Positions 35,601 through 43,499 of a stretch of 64,000 bases of DNA are shown here, piece after piece. Each line of letters starts with the position of its first letter. Positions within the stretch are counted from its first letter, which is position 1. Both the position numbers and the translations under genes were made by a program. The DNA is from Leptodesmis sichuanensis A121 (GTDB lineage: Bacteria; Cyanobacteriota; Cyanobacteriia; Leptolyngbyales; Leptolyngbyaceae), in NCBI RefSeq assembly GCF_021379005.1, contig NZ_CP075171.1, positions 4,216,001-4,280,000 on the forward strand. Reading direction: 5' to 3'. The notes under the pieces were generated by a model. It was not told the origin of the DNA. It saw only the letters and a list, made by a program, of their open reading frames with translations, and made no database searches.

Positions 35601-38600
35601 AAACGCGACACTGGTGAACGGAACAGGCACCTTTGGGGCAACATTACGAACCGCTGGCCCACAATCCGTAACTGCAACAGATGCCAGCAATTCCAGCATT
35701 ACAGGCACCCAATCAAATATTCTGGTGACTCCAGCCGCCGCCAGTAACTTTGTGGTGTCGGGCTTCCCCAACAATACGATCGCAGGCACTGCGCAAACCT
35801 TCGATGTCCTGGCTAAGGATCCTTTCGGCAATACGGCAGTCGGCTATACCGGAACCGTGCTCTTCACCAGCAGTGATGGTCAGGCGGTTCTCCCGACCAA
35901 TGCCAGGTTGACCAATGGGGCAGGTACCTTTAGCGCCACCCTGAAAACGGCTGGAACCCAATCCCTGAGAGCAACGGATAGCACAAACTCCAGCATTACT
36001 GGCGTACAGACTGGCATCACAATTCTGCCGTCCACAGCGACGAAACTCTTAGTCTCCGGGTTCCCGACCACTGTGGTTGCGGGTACATCCCAGTCCCTCA
36101 CCGTCACAGCTCAGGATGAGTTTGGCAATACGGCCACAGGTTACAACGGTGTGCTGCTGTTTACCAGTAATGACGGGCAGGCGGTTCTCCCAACGAATGC
36201 CACGCTGACCAATGGGACAGGCACCTTCAACGCCACTCTGAGAACCGTGGGTACGACGCGATCGATCACTGCCACCGACTCCACCAACAACACCATTACA
36301 GGCACACAATCGGGCATTACAGTGACTCCCGCAGCCGCCAGTCGGTTCGTGGTCTCTGGATTTGGCAATCCATCTGTCGCAGGCACTCAGAAAGCCTTCA
36401 CCGTCACCGCTCAAGATGCCTTTGGTAACATAGACACCAACTACAACGGGGTGGTGCTATTCACCAGCAATGACGGACAGGCAACCTTACCCAGCAATTC
36501 CAGACTGACGAATGGGACGGGCACCTTCAACGCCACGTTAAGGACAGCAGGAACGCGATCGCTGACTGCCACTGATTCCACCAATAGCAATATCACTGGC
36601 ACCCAGGCTGGTATTGTGATCACCCCAGCCGCCACCAACCGTTTGCAGTTAACTGGTTTACCCACAAGCACTACAGCAGGAGTTGCCAATAACTTCACAG
36701 TCACCGCCCAGGATGCATTCGGCAATACGACTCCTGGCTATACCGGAACCGTGCTCTTCACCAGCAGTGATGGGCAGGCCGTTCTGCCCACTAATACCAC
36801 CCTGGTCAACGGAACAGGTAACTTCATTGCTACGCTGAGAACTGCTGGCAGCCAATCTATCAGTGTCAACAGCACAGGTTTGACAGGAGCCTCTTCCACC
36901 CTCACCGTGACTCCAGCCGCCGCCAGCCTCTTGACCTTAACTGGCCCCACAACCACTGCCGCCGGTGCGGCCCAACCCTTTACGGTAACGGCGAAAGATG
37001 CCTTCGGCAATATCGATACCAATTACACGGGTACCGTTCTATTTACCAGCAGCGATGGCCAAGCAGTTCTTCCCACAAACGCGACCTTAAACGCTGGCAC
37101 AGGCACCTTTAATGCCACGCTGAGAACAGTCGGTACGCAAACCCTGAATATCAGCAGCGGTAATTTGACAGGGGCTTCCACCAGTCTGACCGTTACTCCA
37201 GGAACCGCTACAAGGTTGGTGCTTAGCGGACTGCCCACAACCACGATCGCTGGCACATCCCAAACCTTCACCCTGACAGCTCAGGATGCCTTTGGTAATA
37301 CTGCGACCAACTACAGTGGAGTCGTACTGTTCACCAGCAGTGATGGGCAAGCGGTGCTGCCTACCAACGTCTCGTTGAATCAGGGAACAGGAACATTCTC
37401 GGCAACCCTGAGAACTGCTGGCACCCAGGGCCTGATTGCCAATAGCGGCAATCTCACCAGTGCGGCAGCGAACATCACGGTCACTCCAGCCGCAGCCAGC
37501 ACCTTCCAGATTGCAGGATTACCAGCCAGCACCCAGGCCGGAACTGCCAATAACTTTACACTGACAGCAAGGGATGCTTTCGGGAACACGGCAACGGGCT
37601 ATACGGGTACCGTCCTGTTTACCAGCAGTGATGGTCAGGCGGTTCTACCTCCTGGCAGCACCCTCACCAATGGAGTTGGTACCTTCAGTGCTACCTTCGG
37701 AACGGCAGCGACCCAATCCCTGACCGCACGGGATAGCGTCATTCCCACCATTACAGGAACTCGCTCCGGCATCATCGTCACACCGGGAGCAACCAGCCAG
37801 TTCCGGGTCACAGGTTTGCCACCATCCACCACTGCCGGAGCCGCAAATCCACTGACGGTTACGGCTCAGGATGCTTTTGGCAATATCACACCAACTTACA
37901 CAGGCTCAGTAAGGTTCACCAGCAGTGATGCTCAGGCAGTCCTACCGACCAGCGTGTCCTTTAGCAGTGGTACTGGCACGATTACTACGGGAGTAGTGCT
38001 GAAAACAGCAGGTCTCCAATCTGTTACCGCGATCGACACCCAGGACAGCAACATTACGGGCACCCTATCCGGTGTCACCGTAACTCCAGCCGCCACCAGT
38101 ACTCTGCTCGTGAGTGGCCTACCAGCCACCGTTACCGCCGGAACCGCCAATGCTTTCACCGTCACGGCTCAGGATGCCTTCGGCAACATTACACCGGGAT
38201 ACGCAGGCAGACTGCGGTTCACCAGTAATGATAATCAGGCCATCCTACCTGTTGACACGACGTTAACCAATGGCGTGGGCAACTTCACCGCGACCTTGAG
38301 GACGGCAGGAACGCGATCGCTGACCGCTACCGACACAGGTAATCCTTCCTTAACTGGTACTCAGTCGGGTATCACCGTGAATCCGGCTGCCGCCAGTACC
38401 CTGCTGGTATCTGGCTTCCCGGCACTGACCACAGCCGGAACCCAGCAAGCCTTTACCGTGACAGCTCAAGATCCCTTTGGCAACATCGCGACGGGCTACA
38501 CTGGCACTTTACTGTTTACCAGTAGCGATGGTCAGGCCGTATTACCAACTAACTCAACCCTGACCAATGGCACAGGTACTTTCAATGCCACCCTGAGAAC

Positions 38601-40362
38601 AGCAGGGAGTCAAACGTTAATCGCCAGTGATTCCACCAACGCCAGCCTGACTGGAAACCAATCCGGCATTACCGTCACCCCGGCGGCAACTAGCACGTTC
38701 TCGCTTTCTGGCTTCCCCTCCACAGTAACGGCAGGAAATCAACAGTCCTTCACAGTGACCGCTCAGGATGCCTTTGGCAACACGACTCCGGGCTACACAG
38801 GGGTAGTTGTCTTCACCAGCAATGATGGTCAGGCTGTCTTGCCTAATAGCAGTGGTTTGGTCAATGGGGTTGGTAACTTCACCGCGACCTTGAAGACGGC
38901 TGGTGCCCGATCGCTGACCGCCACCGATCTGGCAAACAACAGTATTACGGCCACTCAAACGGGAATCACCGTGAACCCAGCAGCAACCAGTCAGATCGTT
39001 GTCGCTGGCTTACCCAGCACTACCACTGCCGGAGTTAATCAAACCTTTACCGTCACGGCACAAGATCCCTTTGGGAATGTCACTCCAAGTTATACAACCC
39101 CGATCGCCTTTGCCAGCAGCGATAGTCAGGCCGTATTGCCAACCAGTGCCCCACTCACCAACGGCACAGGTAGCTTTACCACCAACTTAAGGACGGCAGG
39201 CAATCAAACCTTTACGGTCAGCAGTGGTAATCTGCCTGCGGTACTTTCTAACCTGACTGTGAATGCCGCCGCCGCCAGCGTCGTGATCCCAACCGTAGCA
39301 ACCACCCAGGCAGTCGATATTAATCGCACGTTGTTCAACCCGCTACGAGTTCGAGTTACGGATGCATTCGGTAACCCTATTGCAGGCAATACCGTTACCT
39401 TCAGTGCGCCTTCTAGTGGCCCTGGAGCTACCTTCAACGGCAGTGTGACCGTTACCACCAATGGTCTCGGCATTGCCACCGCTTCTCCCCTAGTCGCTAA
39501 CAATCAACTAGGAACTTACAATGTCACCGCAACTGCCGCTGGAGTTGCTACACCAGTGACCTTCAACTTCACCAACCGCAATCCGTTCATTATTGACTTT
39601 AACGGAGACAATAAATCTGATCTGATCTGGCGTGAGAGCAGTACCAATACCAATGGATTCTGGTTATTGGATGGAGTCGTGTTCAGTACCGCTGTTGCCA
39701 CTTCTCTTGCTCCAACCCCTGATCTAAATTGGGCGATCGCCAGTTCCGGTGACTTTAATGGAGATGGACAACGGGATCTGTTGTGGCGCAATAATGCTAC
39801 AGGAGAAAACCTCGTCTGGTTGATGAACGGCACTACGTCCCTTAGCTCTGTCGCCCTACCCTCTGCGCCTGCCGGTTGGTACATCGCTGGCACTGGAGAC
39901 TTTGTAGGCGATGGCGGAGTAGATATCGTTTGGCGAAACTACATCACTGGCGATAATGGCTTCTGGTTGATGAACGGCACCAGCTTAACTGGTACAGTGT
40001 CTTTGGGAACTGTACCAACCAATTGGGCAATTGCTGGAGTAGGCGACTTGAACGGCGATGGTCAACCCGATCTACTGTGGCAGAATTATACGGATGGAAC
40101 CCTTGGTTATTGGGCGATGAATGGAACTTCTTTCGTTTCCGGTGTCACCTTACAATCATTCAGTCCTCCGAATTGGGTACTGAGCGGCTTAGCTGACTTT
40201 ACCGGAGACGGACAACCCGACTTCCTGTGGCGAAATTATGTTACTGGGGAAAATGGAATTTGGGTTATGAATGGGGCTAATTTTGTGTCAAGCGTGGAAC
40301 TCCCATCCCCCATCCCTGCAAGCTGGACATTAACCAACAAACCCCCGATCGTTCCGGTTTAA
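29677..40362 (+). CDS. Giant surface-type protein: DUF4347, Gly-rich beta-helix, 24 x 98-aa repeats, FG-GAP repeats
   Basis: About 3,561 residues from GTG 29677, chosen because AAGGG lies 7 bases upstream; TTG 29662 is the alternative. Order: DUF4347 at about 65-220 (SLFAHGDPGEIDFSS, SIYSCELAGSEQGKAF); a beta-helix start (TVTNTNDSGAGSLRQAILNA); a Gly-rich tract at about 330-615; an Ig-like He_PIG module (about 650-737); a Big_1-like module; 24 tandem units of about 98 aa (consensus VVLFTSSDGQAVLPTNATLT) at about 845-3200; another Big_1-like module; five FG-GAP/VCBS-type units with Ca-loop text (DFNGDGQRDLLWRN) to the end. There is no signal peptide. DUF4347 giants are known in cyanobacteria as probable secreted or surface proteins; adhesion is an inference. 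Confidence 0.92.
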   Translation: MDFFPAPGHSLLENQSLLSFNAAATSLYSNAGSLTSSQFASPFQDTFSSSWWRSPASLDHDHARDGGAVAIFDPSVADISTLIAGLAPGTDVYILDPTWDAIAQITSILAHEHNISNLSLFAHGDPGEIDFSSMTFDFSDLGTYSADLQQWTKSLAQGAGISIYSCELAGSEQGKAFLQEWSQLAGVGIAASSRLIGNQALGGNWTLDFETSGFTTPDILQDWAKAAYQHVLDTFTVTNTNDSGAGSLRQAILNANALAGTDTITFDPTVFGSSPQTITLTSGQLIINDSVDIFGPLSSTLTVSGNNSNRVFFVNQGTVNLANFTIANGLARGGDGSSGGGGGGGFGGGLFINSGTVNLTNLVFTGNQAIGGNGGTGAGGGGGGLGGRGGIGGGGGGGGGGFAGNGGNGDGSGVSGGGGGGFAGNGGNGTITTGGTGGAGTGTILGGTAAGDGIGSTGGTGGSGGGIGGGGGGGSNGNGGAGSIGGGGGGSGGNNTTGGSGGDFGGGGGGFSIGGAGGFGGGGGGGFTAGGNGGFGGGGGSSIASGAGNGQGGTLAGTGGSNGGGGGAGLGGAIFIRNGSLNIAGGVFNNNAATGGSGGGGGAQGGQGKAGAIFTGAGVTFTSSNLVFNGNTASNAGSTASDNGNLYVSPPTIALTPTTLPTGTAGTTYSQTLTASGGTTPYSFAITGGSLPSGFTLSPTGQLSGTTGLAGTFNFTATATDANSFTGSNPYQITIAPAAPSIVSFFSGSGQSATVNNAFANPLAAKVTDQFNNPISGVTVTFTAPTTGASGSFTGGANTITATTDINGIATTSFTANTVAGTYSVLANIQGGTTPAAFSLTNAAGNAASLAFTGLPTNTAAGASNSFTVTAQDTFGNTATSYNGVVLFTSSDGQAVLPTNATLTNGTGTFNATLRTIGSQTINASSGGLRSASATLTVDPGAASTLLISGLPSSTIAGTQSSLTLTAKDAFGNTVTNYNGVVLLTSSDGQAVLPTNANLTNGTGTFNVILKTAGTQTLNASSGPLTATSASLTVTPSVATNLAIAGVPAAVTAGASQPFTVTARDAFGNTATNYTGVVLFTSSDGQAVLPSSAALTNGTGTFNATLRTAGTQSLRVTDTVTSSITGTANTTVTPATANKFLVTGLPATTTAGNPNSFTVTAQDAFGNTDTNYTGVVLFTSSDGQAILPPNATLNNGIGTFSTILRSAGIQSVQVADSQNSAITGQQSGITVNPAATSQFLVSGLPATLTAGTPNTFTVTAQDAFGNTTPGYTGTVLFTSSDGKAVLPTSATLNSGTGTFNATLRTAGTQSVTATDSRTSSITGTQSGITVNAGAATALALTGLPTTLAAGTSQAITVTAQDDFGNTATGYNGVVLFTSSDGQAVLPTNANLTNGAGTFNATLRTAGNQTVSVSSGVLRGASASVAVTAGAASQFLVAGIPSTVVAGTAQPLTVTAQDSFGNTATTYNGVVLFTSNDGQAILPTNARLTNGTGNFNATLRTAGTGRTITATDSTNSSITGSATGITVVPGAASTLLLSGFPSTVTAGDPQSVTVTAQDAFGNTATGYSGVVLFTSSDGQAVLPSSATVTGGTGTFNATLRTAGQQSLTATDSVNNTLTTTLSGITVNPATASSFLITGPSTVTAGTAQNFTAVAKDAFGNTATGYTGTVLFTSSDGQAVLPTNVTFNNGTATFSATLRTAGTRSLTITDSTNSSLTGTNAGITVTPADASSLQLTGLPATTTAGVAQSFNVIARDPFGNTATGYRGVVLFTSSDGQAVLPTNATLNNGTGTFSATLKTAGTQTLLANSGNLTSTPVSITVNPAAANNFLVSGFPQTATAGTSQSFNVTARDAFGNTATGYNGVLLFTSSDGQATLPPNGTLTNGTGTFNASLKTAGTQSLTVRDSVNSAITGTQTGIVITPAATSTFIVAGLPATTVAGTSQPFTVTAKDDFGNTTTGYNGVVLFTSSDGQAVLPTNATLVNGTGTFGATLRTAGPQSVTATDASNSSITGTQSNILVTPAAASNFVVSGFPNNTIAGTAQTFDVLAKDPFGNTAVGYTGTVLFTSSDGQAVLPTNARLTNGAGTFSATLKTAGTQSLRATDSTNSSITGVQTGITILPSTATKLLVSGFPTTVVAGTSQSLTVTAQDEFGNTATGYNGVLLFTSNDGQAVLPTNATLTNGTGTFNATLRTVGTTRSITATDSTNNTITGTQSGITVTPAAASRFVVSGFGNPSVAGTQKAFTVTAQDAFGNIDTNYNGVVLFTSNDGQATLPSNSRLTNGTGTFNATLRTAGTRSLTATDSTNSNITGTQAGIVITPAATNRLQLTGLPTSTTAGVANNFTVTAQDAFGNTTPGYTGTVLFTSSDGQAVLPTNTTLVNGTGNFIATLRTAGSQSISVNSTGLTGASSTLTVTPAAASLLTLTGPTTTAAGAAQPFTVTAKDAFGNIDTNYTGTVLFTSSDGQAVLPTNATLNAGTGTFNATLRTVGTQTLNISSGNLTGASTSLTVTPGTATRLVLSGLPTTTIAGTSQTFTLTAQDAFGNTATNYSGVVLFTSSDGQAVLPTNVSLNQGTGTFSATLRTAGTQGLIANSGNLTSAAANITVTPAAASTFQIAGLPASTQAGTANNFTLTARDAFGNTATGYTGTVLFTSSDGQAVLPPGSTLTNGVGTFSATFGTAATQSLTARDSVIPTITGTRSGIIVTPGATSQFRVTGLPPSTTAGAANPLTVTAQDAFGNITPTYTGSVRFTSSDAQAVLPTSVSFSSGTGTITTGVVLKTAGLQSVTAIDTQDSNITGTLSGVTVTPAATSTLLVSGLPATVTAGTANAFTVTAQDAFGNITPGYAGRLRFTSNDNQAILPVDTTLTNGVGNFTATLRTAGTRSLTATDTGNPSLTGTQSGITVNPAAASTLLVSGFPALTTAGTQQAFTVTAQDPFGNIATGYTGTLLFTSSDGQAVLPTNSTLTNGTGTFNATLRTAGSQTLIASDSTNASLTGNQSGITVTPAATSTFSLSGFPSTVTAGNQQSFTVTAQDAFGNTTPGYTGVVVFTSNDGQAVLPNSSGLVNGVGNFTATLKTAGARSLTATDLANNSITATQTGITVNPAATSQIVVAGLPSTTTAGVNQTFTVTAQDPFGNVTPSYTTPIAFASSDSQAVLPTSAPLTNGTGSFTTNLRTAGNQTFTVSSGNLPAVLSNLTVNAAAASVVIPTVATTQAVDINRTLFNPLRVRVTDAFGNPIAGNTVTFSAPSSGPGATFNGSVTVTTNGLGIATASPLVANNQLGTYNVTATAAGVATPVTFNFTNRNPFIIDFNGDNKSDLIWRESSTNTNGFWLLDGVVFSTAVATSLAPTPDLNWAIASSGDFNGDGQRDLLWRNNATGENLVWLMNGTTSLSSVALPSAPAGWYIAGTGDFVGDGGVDIVWRNYITGDNGFWLMNGTSLTGTVSLGTVPTNWAIAGVGDLNGDGQPDLLWQNYTDGTLGYWAMNGTSFVSGVTLQSFSPPNWVLSGLADFTGDGQPDFLWRNYVTGENGIWVMNGANFVSSVELPSPIPASWTLTNKPPIVPV
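30670..31520 (+). repeat. GGC/GGT-rich low-complexity tract inside the giant gene
   Basis: Nearly every codon is Gly (GGN) with scattered Asn, Ser and Ala. Runs of GGCGGC up to about 18 bases occur. The opposite strand therefore stays open as a Pro-rich frame, which is an artefact. Slipped-strand length changes and assembly errors are likely in such DNA. Confidence 0.9.
32212..39270 (+). repeat. 24 tandem coding repeats of about 294 bp
   Basis: The unit is about 98 codons. Each has the strand text AGLPATTTAGTSQSFTVTAQ-like, then DAFGNTATGYTG, then VLFTSSDGQAVLP, then GTFNATLRTAGTQSLTATDS and a tail NSSITGTQSGITVTP. Counting FTSSDGQAVLP and its variants (FTSNDGQ, FTSSDAQ, FASSDSQ) gives 24. 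Units are similar at DNA level but not identical. Two classes differ in the tail: a short tail ending in ASSG- or NSGNLT-type text, and a longer one with ATDSTNSSITG. Confidence 0.93.
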
Positions 40363-40380
40363 TGGTCTGTTTGTAAACCA

Positions 40381-40500
40381 GCAAAAAGAGGCAGCGCAGG
40401 TTCATCAACCAAATCCAGCTAGAGAACGGTCATTTTCCAATCAGAGAAACTCCGGTTCTAGACTTGGACAAGGTTTATTTCCTGTTCTGCCTCTTTTGCA
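40381..40500. repeat. Outer inverted repeat around dispersed palindrome copy 3
   Basis: GCAAAAAGAGGCAGCGCAGG (40381-40400) and CCTGTTCTGCCTCTTTTGC (about 40482-40500) are near-complementary and enclose copy 3 of the dispersed palindrome (40404-40476). Together they make one 120-base hairpin just after the giant gene. It may act as a terminator for that gene. Confidence 0.65.
40404..40476. repeat. Dispersed palindromic repeat, copy 3 of 3
   Basis: The text runs from CAACCAAATCCAGCTAGAGA to GACTTGGACAAGGTTTA, with the core AATCAGAGAAACTCCGGTTC, matching copy 1 at 25207-25281 in the same orientation. It lies 42 bases after the giant-gene stop. Confidence 0.8.
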
Positions 40501-40532
40501 ATCGGTCAAAAATGAGTCATGAAAGCAACCGT

Positions 40533-40736
40533 TTAATCTTCTGGAAATACCCATTTGGGAGGTTCCATCATTTTTTTGCGCAGAGCCGCTTCGGCAATTT
40601 GGTGCATTTGATCTAAAGACGTTGAATTAACAAACTTCATAGCCTGATTTTTATATTCCAGATTGGGGCATTTATCCCCTAAAACGCACCCGTTTACACA
40701 GGCTTCGGCACAGTTAATGGTTGTGTTTTCCATCAT
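40533..40736 (-). CDS. Small Cys-rich protein
   Basis: 67 residues with four closely spaced Cys (CAEACVNGCVLGDKCPNLEY) at positions about 9-23, then an amphipathic helix (LDQMHQIAEAALRKKMMEPP) and a WVFPED tail. The Cys spacing C-x3-C-x3-C-x5-C suggests a metal or Fe-S-binding knuckle. Small proteins of this look are frequent in cyanobacteria, but no function is known to me. It is convergent with the giant gene. Confidence 0.65.
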   Translation of the reverse strand: MMENTTINCAEACVNGCVLGDKCPNLEYKNQAMKFVNSTSLDQMHQIAEAALRKKMMEPPKWVFPED

Positions 40737-40947
40737 CTAGACTCAGTTAGTAAAAAGGGGATCATCAAACTTCACAGGCGATCGCAGATCCGGACTCCGG
40801 TGATTCTTCCCTATTCTATCGCTGTCACATCCTGTTCCTGTTCCAGGATTAATTCCCTGACTAATCCAGTGGGTTACGCTATAACAAATGCCATCAGGTA
40901 CGTGGCACAGGGCACACGAGGGATTTGCGAATCAATAGGAGGTAGCC

Positions 40948-41655
40948 ATGTCGAGCAGCAGCAAGCGTGAGGTGGGAACTGGAACGACCTCATGGGCGAT
41001 CGCTTTATTGATTAGCCTATCTGGAATGGGAGGGATATACCCAGCCCAGGCCCAACCTGAAACCGGGCCAACCAAATCTTTAAAGCAACAGGCTGAAGAT
41101 GTAGCTGCTTTATTAGAAGGCCAGATGGTGACTTCGGCTCAATCCATGGAAACCCCTGAAGCACCCAGAGTGCGGATGACCACCTGCCGTATTCAGGTTA
41201 CCAATGCGAGTGTCGATCCTGGCTCCATCTTTCTTTACCAGGAGCAAGCTCTCACCAATAATCTCTCAAAACCCTATCGGCAACGGTTCTTACAAATTTC
41301 TCCCAGTCCTGCTACCGAAAGTGTGCGATCGCTCTCATTCCGACCGACCACTGCCGCTACTTTTGCCGGATTGTGCAATAAATCCCTGGCTGAACGCACC
41401 CTGAGATTGAGCGATTTGGGTACCTATGTTTGCAGCGTCTTCCTGAAGCCATCCGGCAACACCTACATTGGCAACACCCCCATCAATGGCTGTCCTGCGA
41501 ATTACCGGGGAGCTGTCCGCATCACTAACCAGATTGAACTCACTCCAACTGGAATGAACACCTGGGATCGGGGCTTCGATGCGAATGGCCAGCAGGTTTG
41601 GGGAGCTAAAACAGAAGCCTACCAGTACCACCGCCTGGAAAAGCCAAAGCAATAA
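40948..41655 (+). CDS. CpcT/CpeT-family protein with a signal peptide
   Basis: 235 residues. The C-terminal 190 carry the CpcT/CpeT lyase family text: CRIQVTNASVDPGSIFLYQE, KPYRQRFLQISPS, GLCNKSLAERTL, YIGNTPINGCPANYRGAVRI and MNTWDRGFDANGQQVWGAK. Members attach phycocyanobilin or phycoerythrobilin to phycobiliprotein Cys residues. Unusually, the N-terminus is a Sec-type signal (TSWAIALLISLSGMGGIYPA, cleavage after AQA). A ribosome site AGGAGG precedes the ATG. A cytoplasmic bilin lyase would not need export, so the substrate or role is probably different. Confidence 0.82.
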   Translation: MSSSSKREVGTGTTSWAIALLISLSGMGGIYPAQAQPETGPTKSLKQQAEDVAALLEGQMVTSAQSMETPEAPRVRMTTCRIQVTNASVDPGSIFLYQEQALTNNLSKPYRQRFLQISPSPATESVRSLSFRPTTAATFAGLCNKSLAERTLRLSDLGTYVCSVFLKPSGNTYIGNTPINGCPANYRGAVRITNQIELTPTGMNTWDRGFDANGQQVWGAKTEAYQYHRLEKPKQ

Positions 41656-41777
41656 TTCCAGTTTCTCTCAGTCTGTTAGCCCATCCATCGTCCGGGGTAC
41701 TTTGATCAGAAGAAAACCAAGGCATTATTGCGCTGGGCGGCAATGAAAAGGCTCATACGCGCATAGCGGGGTATCAC

Positions 41778-43496
41778 ATGACTGAGGAAACAGAGCGCAA
41801 ACTGAAGTTGATGGTGGTGGATGATGAACCAGATAATCTGGCATTGCTCTATCGCACCTTTCGACGAGAGTTTGATGTCATCAAAGCAGATAGCGCGATC
41901 GCGGCGTTAAAAATCCTGGATGAGCAGGGAGAAGTGGCGATCATTATCTCCGATCAGCGGATGCCAGAAATGCTGGGAACTGAGTTCTTAAGCAAAACGG
42001 TCGATCGCTTCCCGGACACCATTCGGATTGTGCTGACGGGCTATACGGATGCGGAAGACCTGGTTGAGGCGATCAATGCAGGCAAGGTTTTCAAATACAT
42101 CACCAAACCCTGGATTCCTGATCAATTAAAAGTCGTAGTGCAGCAGGCGGCTGAAACCTACCGGGTCGTGAAACAACGCACCCAGGAGTTGCAACGGGCG
42201 CTGCGGCAGGAATCATTATTTAACGCGGTCACGACGGCTATTCGGGAGTCGCTGGACTATGAGAGTATGCTACAGACGATCGCGGCCACCCTGGGACAAA
42301 CTTTTGCCGCCAGTCAATGCGTGTTGCAACCCGTCGAGGGAGATAGTCTGGCCCCTACCGTATTTCGTTATGCCTCTTCCAGTCACCCAGTTGCCAGTAC
42401 GCCTGAAAGTTGTTCAGCAGTATCCAAGGGTTCGCGGACTCAGGAAAATTCATTAGTACAAGCCGTTTTAGGAACTCGTCAGATTCAAACCACAGGAACC
42501 TCGGATGCGGGCTGCCACCAGTTAGCCGTCCCTCTGATTTACCAGGATGATTTTTTGGCGGTGCTGACGATGGAACGACCCAGGAGCGATCGTCCCTGGT
42601 CAGCGGAAGATCTGCATTTATTGAATGGTGTGATTGAACAGGCCTCTCTGGCCATCTCCCAGGCCAAACTGTATCAGCGGAGTCAGAAACAAGCCGAACA
42701 AATGCGGGCAGAACTGGAAGTTGCTCGTCAGATTCAGGAAAACCTGTTGCGCCAAAGCTGGCCCGAATTGGACGGCATGAAGGTACAGGCGTGTTGCTAT
42801 CCGGCACGGGAAGTCGGAGGGGATTTCTTTGAGGTGTATACCCATCCCCAGGGCGACATTTGGCTAGCGGTTGGGGATGTTTCTGGTAAAGGAGTCCCGG
42901 CAGCTCTATTCATGGCCAGTGCCATCTCCGTCCTCCGCCGGGAACTCTCTCAAGAGTCGCCTCCGGAGCCTGATCGGGTGATGCAAAATCTCAATCGGAG
43001 CCTCGCCGACGACCTGATCAGTGCCAACTGCTTCATCACTATGGTGCTGGCCCGGTATACCCCATCTACCCAGAAACTGGTGTATGCCAACGCGGGCCAT
43101 ATTTATCCCCTAGTGTGGTCGCGGCAAGCTCTGGCTGAGATGCATAAACCGAATGGAGCCAAAACCGCGATCGAACCCAACTACTTAAAAGTCCGGGGCA
43201 TTCCGCTGGGCATTCTTCCCGATTGGAAGGCCGCCGCCGGAACCCTGGACTTAAAGTCGGGTGAGGTACTGCTGCTGACCAGCGATGGGATTACCGAAGC
43301 AACAGTTGCCCCCTCCCTACCAGCACAGGAAGACGATATGCCCCCGTCCAGTTCAATGTTGCAACAGACGGGCCTGTGGAACCTACTGATCCAGGAGCAA
43401 AGCCCCCTGGATCTGAGCCATTTGCTGGCCCGCATTCGATCGCACAACACAATTCAGGAAGATGACCAAACGCTACTCTCACTGGAGGTCCTGTAG
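41778..43496 (+). CDS. Receiver-GAF-PP2C (RsbU/SpoIIE-type) phosphatase
   Basis: 572 residues. Receiver domain at about 10-125 (LMVVDDEPDNLALLYRTFRR; Asp in IIISDQRMPEM; Lys in YITKPWIP), a GAF-like domain at about 150-305, then a SpoIIE-type PP2C domain at about 320-570 (ACCYPAREVGGDFFEVY, GDVSGKGVPAALFMASA, LVYANAGHIYPLVW, LLLTSDGITEA). Metal-binding Asp residues are in GGDFF and GDVSGKG. It should dephosphorylate an anti-anti-sigma-type protein in response to a kinase and a GAF ligand. The RsbW-like gene follows 3 bases after the stop, making a partner-switching pair; the STAS partner is not here. Confidence 0.9.
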   Translation: MTEETERKLKLMVVDDEPDNLALLYRTFRREFDVIKADSAIAALKILDEQGEVAIIISDQRMPEMLGTEFLSKTVDRFPDTIRIVLTGYTDAEDLVEAINAGKVFKYITKPWIPDQLKVVVQQAAETYRVVKQRTQELQRALRQESLFNAVTTAIRESLDYESMLQTIAATLGQTFAASQCVLQPVEGDSLAPTVFRYASSSHPVASTPESCSAVSKGSRTQENSLVQAVLGTRQIQTTGTSDAGCHQLAVPLIYQDDFLAVLTMERPRSDRPWSAEDLHLLNGVIEQASLAISQAKLYQRSQKQAEQMRAELEVARQIQENLLRQSWPELDGMKVQACCYPAREVGGDFFEVYTHPQGDIWLAVGDVSGKGVPAALFMASAISVLRRELSQESPPEPDRVMQNLNRSLADDLISANCFITMVLARYTPSTQKLVYANAGHIYPLVWSRQALAEMHKPNGAKTAIEPNYLKVRGIPLGILPDWKAAAGTLDLKSGEVLLLTSDGITEATVAPSLPAQEDDMPPSSSMLQQTGLWNLLIQEQSPLDLSHLLARIRSHNTIQEDDQTLLSLEVL

Positions 43497-43499
43497 TCA

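Noticed and set aside
32212-39270. CRISPR array
   Set aside because: The repeats are coding, about 294 bp long, lack spacers of 30-40 bp and there are no cas genes.
32643-39893. Many 60-130-codon minus-strand frames at regular intervals
   Set aside because: They recur with the 294-bp period of the coding repeats and share the same text from copy to copy, so they are shadows of the repeat units.
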